In this document: piece by piece, positions 1 through 8,109 of the stretch
Layout of the letters: each line of letters starts with the position of its first letter
Position numbering within the stretch: the stretch's first letter is position 1
Assembly (NCBI GenBank): GCA_024398995.1
Contig: JAKSIE010000002.1
Coordinates: 45,411-109,410, forward strand
DNA: 64,000 nucleotides
Reading direction: 5' to 3'
From: Fibrobacter sp.
GTDB taxonomy: Bacteria; Fibrobacterota; Fibrobacteria; Fibrobacterales; Fibrobacteraceae
Made by a program: the position numbers and the translations under genes
Notes under the pieces: model-generated
Told to the model about the DNA's origin: nothing
Seen by the model: only the letters and a program-made list of their open reading frames with translations
Databases searched by the model: none

Positions 1-1
1 G

Positions 2-3000
2 GGCCTTTGTGCCTGTGTCAAGACCTTGATCGATAGAATTGAGAAAAGGCAGGAATATACGGGTTTTGTACCGTTCCCGGATTGTTTCTTTGTCAAGAAG
101 AAGCTCATGTACAAGTACCGTCTGATTGCAAGGACCGTGACTATTGATGCCGGCGAGGTTGACGACGAAGAACACGAGCTTCTCGTGTTCCACGACATGA
201 TGATCCGCAAGGACCCTGACTACAATAATCCCAATAGCTCCGATTGTTTCTGCAAGGACCCCGAAGGGTATGCCAAAAAGCATCAGTATATCACGGAGAA
301 CTTCGAAAAGGAATGCCTGGAGTACTGCAAAAAGCGCTTGAAGGAAAAGAATGGGTTCAAGCCCAAGAAGCCTGTTTCGGACTACGAAAACCAGTTGCTG
401 TACGACCAGCTGAACGGCATCCAGGAAAATACGGGTAATTTGGACATTTACGAGACCAGGGAATGGGTTTCCAGCCTCAAGTCTGAAGAAAACAAGGATA
501 TCTACGATACCTATCTGCATAATTTGTATGCAGCCGTGGTTGATGCTGTAAAGAAAGCTGCCGCCAGCGACAGTCCCGTAGGCTGGGACGTCCAGGAGGT
601 GGAATGTGGTAGCCGAAACAAGAAGTATTTTAGCTACTACTATAACATTGACCAGATGGTGTTCATCCTAGGTCGCATTGACCAGAGCGATACCCTGGCC
701 TACGAATTTATTGAAAAGCAGGAGCGCTTGTACGAAAACTTCAACAAGGAAAAGGATCTCAAGAAGACCTTGCGCTCCTATCCCGAGACTATCGTCTCGG
801 ACGAAAAAGATTTGGATCTGTGGAAGAATATCGAACACGAACTCTCCAACAACATGTCCCTTTCCTCCGAGGAACTCAGGATTCTTAACAGGACTCTTGA
901 TTCCCAAACCCGTGCGTACCCTCTGTTTATTAATGGTCGTGCGGGCAGTGGTAAGTCTACGATTCTGCAGAGCCTTTTTACTCCGTACTATTTCCAGTAT
1001 CTTAAGTCAGAAAATCCTCAGGATGCTAGCCCGGTCTACTTTACTTACAACGAAAAGCTGAAGATTTGTGCCCGTGAAACGGTGAGCAAGCTGCTTCAGA
1101 ACCATAGGTATATCGGTTCCAAGCAGCTGGATGATTCCGAAAAGTCCAGGATTACTGACAAGGATGGTGCGAACTGGAAGAACGTGTTCCGCCAGTTTAC
1201 GGATTTTCTGCTGGAGGTTGCGAAGGTTAGAAAGGGTGGCTACGAGTTCCGTGACAAGTGCAAGATTGACTTTGCCAGGTTCAGGAAGCTGTTCCTGGAG
1301 CGTTTCGGCAAGGAGCGCGATCTCCTGAAGAAGGCTCCTCCCGAAATTTGCTGGCACGTGATCCGTACCTACATTAAGGGGGATTCTGTAGACGCACTCA
1401 TGGATTTGGAGGAATTCAAGTCCGAGAAGAACCGTACTGTTTCTGAAGATACTTTTAGGTGCGTGTATGACAAGGTTTGGCGCCCGTGGTATAGCACTAT
1501 TACCTTGTTTGCGGACAAGGGCGAGGGCGAGTTCGCTCAGAATGTACGTCCTGAGTATTGGGATGAACAGGACCTGGTCCGTTACATCCTGATGGAAGAC
1601 GAAGAGCATGATGGCGATTCCCTGCTGGACCAGTATTTTGAAACCAAACCCAGGTTCTCTGCTATTTTCTGCGATGAATCCCAGGACTTTACGCATATCG
1701 AACTGGAAGCAATTCCGGAGATGTCCCTGTACTTGTATAGGAAGGTGGACCGCAACTACATCAAGAAGATTCCTTTTGTCTTTGCTGGCGACCCGTTCCA
1801 GACTTTGAATCCCACAGGATTCTCTTGGGAGGCTACGGAACGCGGCTTTGTGGATATCATTGCTCGCGCGCTCGACAAGAAGGCCGCTCATGTGTCCCTT
1901 GTGTACGAGGAATTGAAGATGAACTATCGTTCTGCGGCCAGCATTGTGAAGGTCAGCAACGCGGTTCAGGCGGTTCGTGCTGCCAAGTTGAATCCGGACA
2001 AGGAGAAGATTGAACCGCAGCGCCCCTGGAATGACACGAAGGGCTCTTGTCTTTTCTTTGACTGGAACGATGCCGAAGTCTGGGACTGGCTCGAGAATAA
2101 CGATGACGTAAGTTTTGTGCTCCCTTGCGACAGCAGTAACAGAGCCGATTTTATTGCCTCGCACCCGAGCCTTGCCGAGCATTTGGGCTTCGATTCTGTG
2201 AAAAGGGACATTAGTAGCTGTAAGTTCCCTGTTTATAGTGCTCTGGATATTAAGGGCCTTGAGTACGACAAGGTTGTTGTATATGGATTTGGTGCATTTG
2301 ACGAAGATCCCACGAATGGTCAATCTGGCCGTTTCCGCAAGCTCTTGGAAGGCAACGCCTCTTTGCAAGGCGACCAGAACCTGGAAATGGAGTACTTCAT
2401 TAACCGTTTGTACGTGTCGGTGACAAGATCTAAGAAAAAGCTGTTTGTGTTGGATAATTCAGACTGTACTTTCTGGAATAAGTTTAAGGAATCCAAGGAT
2501 GGCGATACTGTTCAGTGGTTGAGCTCGATTCTTCCGGATAACTGCAAGAAGTCCTGGGTGGAAGACGGAGATACCGTTGAAAGCCATCTGGATGTCTTGC
2601 AGATGGGCCGCATTAGCGACTTGGATGGTGAATCTGCCGGCGAGGACAGGGAAACGTTTGCAGAGCAGTTGCTTAGCGACGGTATTGAAAACGCAAATGT
2701 GGAACGACTGGGCTCTGCGCTGAGACGCTTCTCTGGGATCAAGGGCGAAAACTCGTCCAAGTGCAGCGAAATCCGAGGCTGCATCTATTACCTTGATAAA
2801 AAGTTCGAACAGAGTGCCGATTTCTTTGAAAAGGGCGGTAGACCCGTTGCCTCAAATCACAGCTTGTTCCTTGCGTCTAATTTGGAAGATGCGGAAATTT
2901 TCTCTCGCATGAAGAGCTTGGCACGTAAGAAAACGGATTGCGAGGACTCTGCCGAGTACGCCCTTGTCCGTTGCTGCGTAGATCAGCCTTCTGATCTCAA

Positions 3001-5023
3001 TTTCCTGGATGCCCTTGACAAGTTTGACAAGCTGTACGCGGATTACTCAAGAAAGTCTGGCCATGAGATTTTTGCCTGGAAGTATGATTTCGAAAGGTGG
3101 GAAGCCTTGTTCAATAAGGCTTTGGGGAGGCTGCCTGGCTGTAAACCGGAAAACAGCAAGATTAACAAAGTCAATGAAAATATGGTGGCAGAAAGGTTGC
3201 TCGCCCAGGAAGACCTGCAGTTTGATGAGGTTCTGGTTGCCCAGTTCTTGATGCATGTGGAGAAGTATGACGAACTCCGTAAAATTGCAGAAAAGTCTGA
3301 TAATGCAAAGGTTAAGGAATTGGCCCGTAGGGCAAGAGCCTTGGATCGGCCGTTCCCTGAGAACCTTCATTCTTTGAACGAGTCCAATGACCATGCGACC
3401 ATCTACGATGTGTTCAAGGAGAAATGTGCCGAGGATCGCGGCAATGTCGTTAAGGTTATGGATGGAGGCGACTCCAAGATTGTTCTTGACGCGATGACGA
3501 CGTTGAACGCCCCCTTTAACGAAGACTACTTTGGAATTCTGTTCAACAAGTACATGGATTCTGATGTCTGGGACAAGTATGTTAAGGGGTTGAAGTCTAT
3601 TCGCAACCTGAATGACAAGGAAATGAATGTCAAGATTGTCTGGAACGCGGTTAAGAACCTTAATTCCGCTGAGATTGTTGCTGAAATGCGCAAGTGCAAC
3701 ACGGTAAAGGACGAAAAACTGTTCAACAAGTTCTTCATCTACTGTTGTGTGGCCTCGAAGTGCCACCTGAACGCAAAGGATCTCGCTGGCTGTCCTGGAA
3801 TGTTGAAGGATGTTTTCTTTGACACTAAGGAAAATGCAATTATCAAGTATGATTTGTCTGTGAATGACGTTGTGGAGATTGGTGCCTTCTATGAGTACGT
3901 TGCCGAACTTGCTGGCAAGCTGAGTAATGATAAGAGTAAGCAGAACAGCAATCTGATCAATCAGTGGAAACGCGCCCTTGAGTTCTATAACAAGGCTCTC
4001 AAGGATTTGAAAAAGACCAATCTTTTGCTTGTCCAAAAGCGTATTGTGTTCTGCGAAGAAAGGCTAGCTGAATTGTATGCAGTTGAAGCTACTGCTGCTA
4101 AGCATAGGCAGAACGTCTTTGGTGGGTATAATAGTGATGCCGAGGTGGCCAAGACCTACGAGAAAGAGGCTGAGGATCATCGTAGCCAGTGGGGAATTTC
4201 CGGATCGATCGATAAGAGCGAAAAGGGTAAGGATGAGGGCAAGTGGGCTAATGAGCTTGCCTGCAGGCTGTGGCGCGGTGACGGCTACCTCATTAAGCAC
4301 ACCCCTGTGATTGCTGAAGCCCAGGCTGTTGAAACTCCGATTGCGGCTCCGGTTGTGAAAACTGCTGCTGAACCTGTTGTGGCCGCAGCACCTGTTGCCG
4401 AGCCCGCTTCCGAAGCTGCCGAGCTCGCCGTTGTGGAAACTGCGGCACTCGCCGACGTTGCCGCACCCGCTGCTACTGAAGCCCCGAAGGTCGCCGAGCC
4501 TGTTGTCGCACCTGCCGTTGAACCGGAGGTAAAAACTCCCGCAGTTGCTGCCCCCGCCGCTGAACCGGGAGCCCCTGCCGTAGAAATTGCCGATAAGGTG
4601 GAAGAACCTGAGAAGGTTGAAACCCCTGTCGTAGATGAAACTCCCGCCCCGGTTGAAAAGGTCGAGGCTGTGGTGGTTGAACTTGCAAAAAAGAATCCTG
4701 AAATGAGTGAGAACAAGAATAGCGTTGTTGAAAGTGACTCCCAGTACCCCGAAAGCTTTAAGCTGGAATGCAAAGGCTATGAGTTTGTAACTAGGGTGGT
4801 GGATGACCTCTATTCCCTGGAAATCTATGCCGTCAATCCCAGGGTGAGGCTGTGTCGCATTAACTCCGACGGAATTACCTTTGGTAGGGCCTCCAAGGGT
4901 GTAATCCACGATGGTGGCCAGCTTGGCTACGGAAGCCTCGAAAAGATTACGCTTGTGGAAGAAGAATCTGGCGAGTGCAAGGTAAGTATTGGCCGTTGGA
5001 GTTTCAGCGTTACCTTGAACTAA
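2..5023 (+). CDS. SF1 (UvrD/Rep-like) helicase with long C-terminal extension, 5' end cut by window edge
   Basis: Superfamily 1 helicase-like ATPase. The reading frame is open to base 2, so the real start lies upstream and the TTG at 26 is only the first possible start inside the window. Counting from that TTG, Walker A (GRAGSGKS) is at about 304-311, the DESQD Walker B at 550-554, GDPFQT at 588-593, NYRS at 633-636, a KGLEYDKVVVYGF motif near 745 and YVSVTRSKKK near 795, so the helicase core looks intact. Behind it lie about 600 residues of helical, TPR-like sequence, a Pro/Ala/Val/Glu-rich linker at about 1430-1570 and a compact beta-rich domain of about 90 residues that I do not recognise. 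It ends 25 bases before the sigma-54 activator, suggesting co-transcription. The substrate is unknown. A role in nucleic-acid sensing or processing within the adjoining TerY-P-type island is inferred. Confidence 0.8.
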   Translation, partial: GLCACVKTLIDRIEKRQEYTGFVPFPDCFFVKKKLMYKYRLIARTVTIDAGEVDDEEHELLVFHDMMIRKDPDYNNPNSSDCFCKDPEGYAKKHQYITENFEKECLEYCKKRLKEKNGFKPKKPVSDYENQLLYDQLNGIQENTGNLDIYETREWVSSLKSEENKDIYDTYLHNLYAAVVDAVKKAAASDSPVGWDVQEVECGSRNKKYFSYYYNIDQMVFILGRIDQSDTLAYEFIEKQERLYENFNKEKDLKKTLRSYPETIVSDEKDLDLWKNIEHELSNNMSLSSEELRILNRTLDSQTRAYPLFINGRAGSGKSTILQSLFTPYYFQYLKSENPQDASPVYFTYNEKLKICARETVSKLLQNHRYIGSKQLDDSEKSRITDKDGANWKNVFRQFTDFLLEVAKVRKGGYEFRDKCKIDFARFRKLFLERFGKERDLLKKAPPEICWHVIRTYIKGDSVDALMDLEEFKSEKNRTVSEDTFRCVYDKVWRPWYSTITLFADKGEGEFAQNVRPEYWDEQDLVRYILMEDEEHDGDSLLDQYFETKPRFSAIFCDESQDFTHIELEAIPEMSLYLYRKVDRNYIKKIPFVFAGDPFQTLNPTGFSWEATERGFVDIIARALDKKAAHVSLVYEELKMNYRSAASIVKVSNAVQAVRAAKLNPDKEKIEPQRPWNDTKGSCLFFDWNDAEVWDWLENNDDVSFVLPCDSSNRADFIASHPSLAEHLGFDSVKRDISSCKFPVYSALDIKGLEYDKVVVYGFGAFDEDPTNGQSGRFRKLLEGNASLQGDQNLEMEYFINRLYVSVTRSKKKLFVLDNSDCTFWNKFKESKDGDTVQWLSSILPDNCKKSWVEDGDTVESHLDVLQMGRISDLDGESAGEDRETFAEQLLSDGIENANVERLGSALRRFSGIKGENSSKCSEIRGCIYYLDKKFEQSADFFEKGGRPVASNHSLFLASNLEDAEIFSRMKSLARKKTDCEDSAEYALVRCCVDQPSDLNFLDALDKFDKLYADYSRKSGHEIFAWKYDFERWEALFNKALGRLPGCKPENSKINKVNENMVAERLLAQEDLQFDEVLVAQFLMHVEKYDELRKIAEKSDNAKVKELARRARALDRPFPENLHSLNESNDHATIYDVFKEKCAEDRGNVVKVMDGGDSKIVLDAMTTLNAPFNEDYFGILFNKYMDSDVWDKYVKGLKSIRNLNDKEMNVKIVWNAVKNLNSAEIVAEMRKCNTVKDEKLFNKFFIYCCVASKCHLNAKDLAGCPGMLKDVFFDTKENAIIKYDLSVNDVVEIGAFYEYVAELAGKLSNDKSKQNSNLINQWKRALEFYNKALKDLKKTNLLLVQKRIVFCEERLAELYAVEATAAKHRQNVFGGYNSDAEVAKTYEKEAEDHRSQWGISGSIDKSEKGKDEGKWANELACRLWRGDGYLIKHTPVIAEAQAVETPIAAPVVKTAAEPVVAAAPVAEPASEAAELAVVETAALADVAAPAATEAPKVAEPVVAPAVEPEVKTPAVAAPAAEPGAPAVEIADKVEEPEKVETPVVDETPAPVEKVEAVVVELAKKNPEMSENKNSVVESDSQYPESFKLECKGYEFVTRVVDDLYSLEIYAVNPRVRLCRINSDGITFGRASKGVIHDGGQLGYGSLEKITLVEEESGECKVSIGRWSFSVTLN

Positions 5024-5048
5024 AGGAAAAATTCCTAGAATTGCAGGT

Positions 5049-6650
5049 ATGACGAGCAAGACCCCTCTGGAAAACATTACGTTACTCACTTGGATGGCGA
5101 CTAATCGCGATCCAAGGTTTCTCGAGAATATCATCTACGCCTTTGAGCACAAGTGCAGAAAAAAGGTGACAAAGGTTTACTACCTGTATGGCGGCAAGCC
5201 CGAAGATGCCGGGAAACTAAAGCAAAAGATCGCCGAAGTCAAGGCCTTTTGCACCGAGAAAGAGGTGGAGCTCGTTGACCTGCGAGTGGACATAACCGAC
5301 CCCTCTGACTATGACCAGTTATATAATGGCATGGTGAAGGTTCTTACGCCCCGTTTGGTTGAAATAGGCGACGTGTGCGTAAGTATCAGTAGCGGCACCA
5401 ATGCAATGAGCATTGTGTGGATGCTCCTTAGGACTATGGATTTCTTTAATGGTCGCGCCAAGTTCTATGATGTTCGTAAGTACGAGCCTCAATTTAAAGT
5501 TCAGGGTTCGCCGATTTGCAACAAGGAAGACCAAAAGATTAACGAGATTAACTTTAGTGTCCGTAAGATGTATCTTCCTGTGAGTAGGAAGAGTACGCTT
5601 GTGGGCGACGGTATATCCTCGTTTTCCCATCCGCCTCGTTCTGCCAAAAGGTCGCAGGCCATGGAGGATTTGGAATGCTATTCCAGTATGCCCGACTCCC
5701 TGCTGATTCTCGGTGAACGCGGCGTCGGTAAGTCCAGCTCGGTTAGAGAAATTGTCGCTAGGATCAAGAGTGTCAAGGAAGATAAAGTTGTTGAAATGGG
5801 CTGTGGCGAGTTTGACAAAGGAATCGTTGGCTCCGTTCTGTTTGGACATGAGAAAGGTGCCTTTACAGGTGCCGTGGAGAAACGCGTAGGCCTAATTAAG
5901 ACAGCCGAAAACGGCATCTTGTTCCTGGACGAAATTCAGGACCTGCCCAAGGATGTCCAGCGCAAGCTTGTTCGATTCCTCCAGGATAGAAAGTACCGAA
6001 AGGTTGGCGGTAATACAGACGAATCTTCAAATGCCCAGTTGGTGTTTGCCAGCAACAATTCCATTGAAATGCTCCGCGAAAAGCTTGACCCGGATTTCTA
6101 TGACCGTATCAGTACGTTTGTAGTAACCATTCCGCCTTTGCGCGAATGTCCGGAGGACCTGCCCGAGGATTGGAATAACGTTTGGAGAAAAGTCCGTAGT
6201 TCCTCTGCGCCTGAAGAACCTCCTTTGACTCCCGAGTTAAAGGCTCATTTTGACAATCCTGTAAATCTTCAGGGGAATATGCGTTCCTTGCAGAAGGTGG
6301 CCCGCCATATTATTGCAAAAAAGGCGTGGGAGTCGGCTGACAAGATCCGTGAGGTCCTGGCAAAGCTTGAGGCCGAAAACCGGTTGATTGGCGCCTGCGA
6401 CAGTGGGGAAGCCGGGCGCCCTGGAAACGCCGCCTTTGCAGTAAAGGACTTTAAGGAGTTCCAGAACTGTTCATGGGACGAGGCGGAGGCAAAGTTCAAG
6501 TGCGCTATGGCCCAATGGGCCCAGGAGCAATACCCTTCATTGGCGGCGGCCGGAAAGGCTTTGGGTTGTACGCCGCGCACCTTATCTAACGCGAAGGCTG
6601 CAAAGGCAAAGGTTGCTGCGAAGGTTGCTGTGAAGAAGAAATCGCGATAG
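5049..6650 (+). CDS. Sigma-54-dependent activator with RtcR/CARF-like sensor domain
   Basis: Bacterial enhancer-binding protein that remodels sigma-54 holoenzyme. The N-terminal 180 residues form a Rossmann-like domain with an SSGTNAM motif (residues 114-120), typical of CARF and RtcR sensor domains rather than of a phosphoreceiver. The AAA+ core has Walker A GERGVGKSS (222-230), an intact GAFTGA sigma-54 contact loop (270-275) and Walker B FLDEIQD (D294, E295). A Fis-type helix-turn-helix sits near the C-terminus (ALGCTPRTLSNAK), followed by a Lys/Ala-rich tail. E. coli RtcR controls rtcBA through an RNA-end ligand. Here no rtcA or rtcB is visible and the next operon has a perfect sigma-54 promoter, so I infer that this protein switches on the TerY-P-type operon at 6808-11187. 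The ligand, a cyclic nucleotide or RNA end, is unproven. Confidence 0.88.
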   Translation: MTSKTPLENITLLTWMATNRDPRFLENIIYAFEHKCRKKVTKVYYLYGGKPEDAGKLKQKIAEVKAFCTEKEVELVDLRVDITDPSDYDQLYNGMVKVLTPRLVEIGDVCVSISSGTNAMSIVWMLLRTMDFFNGRAKFYDVRKYEPQFKVQGSPICNKEDQKINEINFSVRKMYLPVSRKSTLVGDGISSFSHPPRSAKRSQAMEDLECYSSMPDSLLILGERGVGKSSSVREIVARIKSVKEDKVVEMGCGEFDKGIVGSVLFGHEKGAFTGAVEKRVGLIKTAENGILFLDEIQDLPKDVQRKLVRFLQDRKYRKVGGNTDESSNAQLVFASNNSIEMLREKLDPDFYDRISTFVVTIPPLRECPEDLPEDWNNVWRKVRSSSAPEEPPLTPELKAHFDNPVNLQGNMRSLQKVARHIIAKKAWESADKIREVLAKLEAENRLIGACDSGEAGRPGNAAFAVKDFKEFQNCSWDEAEAKFKCAMAQWAQEQYPSLAAAGKALGCTPRTLSNAKAAKAKVAAKVAVKKKSR

Positions 6651-6705
6651 CGAAAAAAAATTCCTGTAGCAGAAAAAATTTTCCATATTACAAAATCCTT
6701 AAATC

Positions 6706-6740
6706 AATGACGTTTTTGAAATCTAATCAAAAACGCCATT
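6706..6740. promoter_or_regulatory. 14-bp inverted repeat: activator site or weak terminator
   Basis: Two 14-base arms (6706-6719 and 6727-6740) pair with one mismatch around a 7-base spacer. The right arm runs straight into a T-run, so this could be a weak AT-rich terminator for the activator gene. It also lies just 10 bp upstream of the sigma-54 -24 element, so it could equally be a binding site for the activator. The sequence alone does not decide between the two. Confidence 0.5.
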
Positions 6741-6750
6741 TTTTTTGTGT

Positions 6751-6766
6751 TGGCACGGGTTTTGCA
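6751..6766 (+). promoter_or_regulatory. Sigma-54 (-24/-12) promoter
   Basis: TGGCACGGGTTTTGCA matches the consensus TGGCACG-N4-TTGCA at every conserved base. GG at 6752-6753 and GC at 6764-6765 have the required spacing, and transcription is predicted to start near 6777, about 30 bases before the TTG start of the first gene. The activator gene directly upstream carries the GAFTGA loop, and rpoN lies in this window at 29610-31325. Confidence 0.88.
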
Positions 6767-6807
6767 CATAGGCGAATGTTTTAATACATTCAGTAGGAGT
6801 TTTCGCT

Positions 6808-7482
6808 TTGAAAACAGCAAATTACAACAGTATGAGCGACGCCAAGTTGCTTGCAACGATTCGTAAGAATGATACACATGGCTTTGCCAGAAAGGCTTTT
6901 TTGGCCCGCTATGCCGCCAAGATTAACGCGGCCGCCAAGATTCTTGCCTATAAAGTGAATTTTGACTACTCGATGCCCTTCGAGGAACGTAAGAACGAAG
7001 CTTTGTCCGAGGCTTACATCCTGGTGGATGAGCTTATTAAGTCTCATGATTGCCGCCGCGCCGGTTTTATGACGAATTTTGGCTTGCGTCTGAAGTGGCG
7101 CCTTTTGACTATGCAGCGCGAGTACTGCGAGTCCCATGGTGTGTCTCTTCCTTTCAAGGACCAGAACTTTGATTACGACCAGTCGAAATACGATGAGCGT
7201 GAATACTTCATCAGGGAAGCATGCCTGCGTCTTTCTGTTGTGCTCCCGAAGGGTAGTGTGGAACTGGATACTTTCAACGCTCTCGCCAAGGCTTTTCACG
7301 ATGAAGAGGCTCATCCGTACGAAGTTGCAGCTAAGGCAATGGGTTGCTCCCGCCAGACGGTGTATAACCGTTGCAAGTCCCTGGTGAATATGCTTCCGGG
7401 TTCCATGGCAGCCGAAATCCGCAAGCTGCTGTGGGACGAGAACATTACCGCGTTTGCAGTTCCGTATTGCAATGTCGCCTAG
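6808..7482 (+). CDS. Small sigma-70-like (region 2 plus HTH) protein, first gene of sigma-54 operon
   Basis: All-helical 224-residue protein. Its middle part resembles sigma-70 region 2, with aromatic and basic residues in the order FGLRLKWRLLTMQRE. The C-terminal part (about 165-195) is a helix-turn-helix of region 4 type (AAKAMGCSRQTVYNRCKSL). The TTG start at 6808 is chosen because a TAGGAG ribosome site lies about 9 bases upstream. An ATG at 6832 is the alternative. As the first gene behind the sigma-54 promoter it would be made on induction and could act as a cascade regulator. A similar region-2-like protein is encoded at 14428-15219, so two such proteins bracket the island. The sigma-factor call is inferred from pattern only; a non-sigma DNA-binding protein is possible. 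Confidence 0.55.
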   Translation: MKTANYNSMSDAKLLATIRKNDTHGFARKAFLARYAAKINAAAKILAYKVNFDYSMPFEERKNEALSEAYILVDELIKSHDCRRAGFMTNFGLRLKWRLLTMQREYCESHGVSLPFKDQNFDYDQSKYDEREYFIREACLRLSVVLPKGSVELDTFNALAKAFHDEEAHPYEVAAKAMGCSRQTVYNRCKSLVNMLPGSMAAEIRKLLWDENITAFAVPYCNVA

Positions 7483-7530
7483 GGGCAAACCTCTAGGTTA
7501 TAAACGAACCATCCTAAATAGGAGATAACT

Positions 7531-8109
7531 ATGGTTACCATCTTTGATGGCTTCCTTGATTCTCGCGGCATTGGCCGCGATAATTCCCGCGGCATTGGTC
7601 GCAACAATTGCTTTAAGTCGGCCCGCGCTTCACCTCCGCTGCGCATCCCTGTGGGTTGCAAGGCTATCATCGATACGTGCACCCACATTCATGGTAACAT
7701 GGAGGCTTTTTGGAAGGTCACTGCGCCCGAGTTGATTAAGCACAATGTCGAGATTATGACCCCGATGAGCTGCATGAATGAGATTCTGCGCCTTAGCAAG
7801 AGGAAAGATGATCCCCATACCGCCGCGCTCGCCGTCAAGGCTTGGAACTCCATCATTGAACACCAGAATGCCGGTCTTTGCCAGATCTATGGCGACCCCG
7901 ATGATAATACCCATGCAGACCCTGTGTTCCTCTATGTGATTCTGAAGTACCGCCATCGTTTTCCGATCTTGGTCATTACCCAGGACAACGATCTGGCCCA
8001 TGATATCCATTCGATTAATAAGTTGAAATCCACCCATTGCCGTAACGAAGTCAAGGCCGTACGCCTTATGAACGACGGCACTCTCCAGGAGAGAAAACAA
8101 CATGTTTGA
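7531..8109 (+). CDS. PIN-domain nuclease-like protein in the TerY-P-type operon
   Basis: Residues 44-180 look like a PIN-type metal-dependent ribonuclease. Acidic residues sit where the family keeps its active site: D48 (IIDTC), E84 (MNEIL), D130 (ADPVF) and D152/D154 (TQDNDLA). The alternating hydrophobic strands (PILVIT) fit the Rossmann-like fold. The first 40 residues are low-complexity, with a SRGIGR motif repeated twice. Translation starts at an ATG behind AGGAGA, and the end overlaps the kinase gene by 8 bases, implying coupled expression. PIN proteins mostly cut RNA and are common as toxins. No antitoxin-like partner is obvious, so control by the kinase/phosphatase pair encoded next is an attractive inference. 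The PIN call is by motif only. Confidence 0.68.
   Translation: MVTIFDGFLDSRGIGRDNSRGIGRNNCFKSARASPPLRIPVGCKAIIDTCTHIHGNMEAFWKVTAPELIKHNVEIMTPMSCMNEILRLSKRKDDPHTAALAVKAWNSIIEHQNAGLCQIYGDPDDNTHADPVFLYVILKYRHRFPILVITQDNDLAHDIHSINKLKSTHCRNEVKAVRLMNDGTLQERKQHV

Noticed and set aside
1007..2368. Minus-strand frame of 453 codons within the helicase gene
   Set aside because: It lies opposite intact helicase motifs and shows no recognisable domain.
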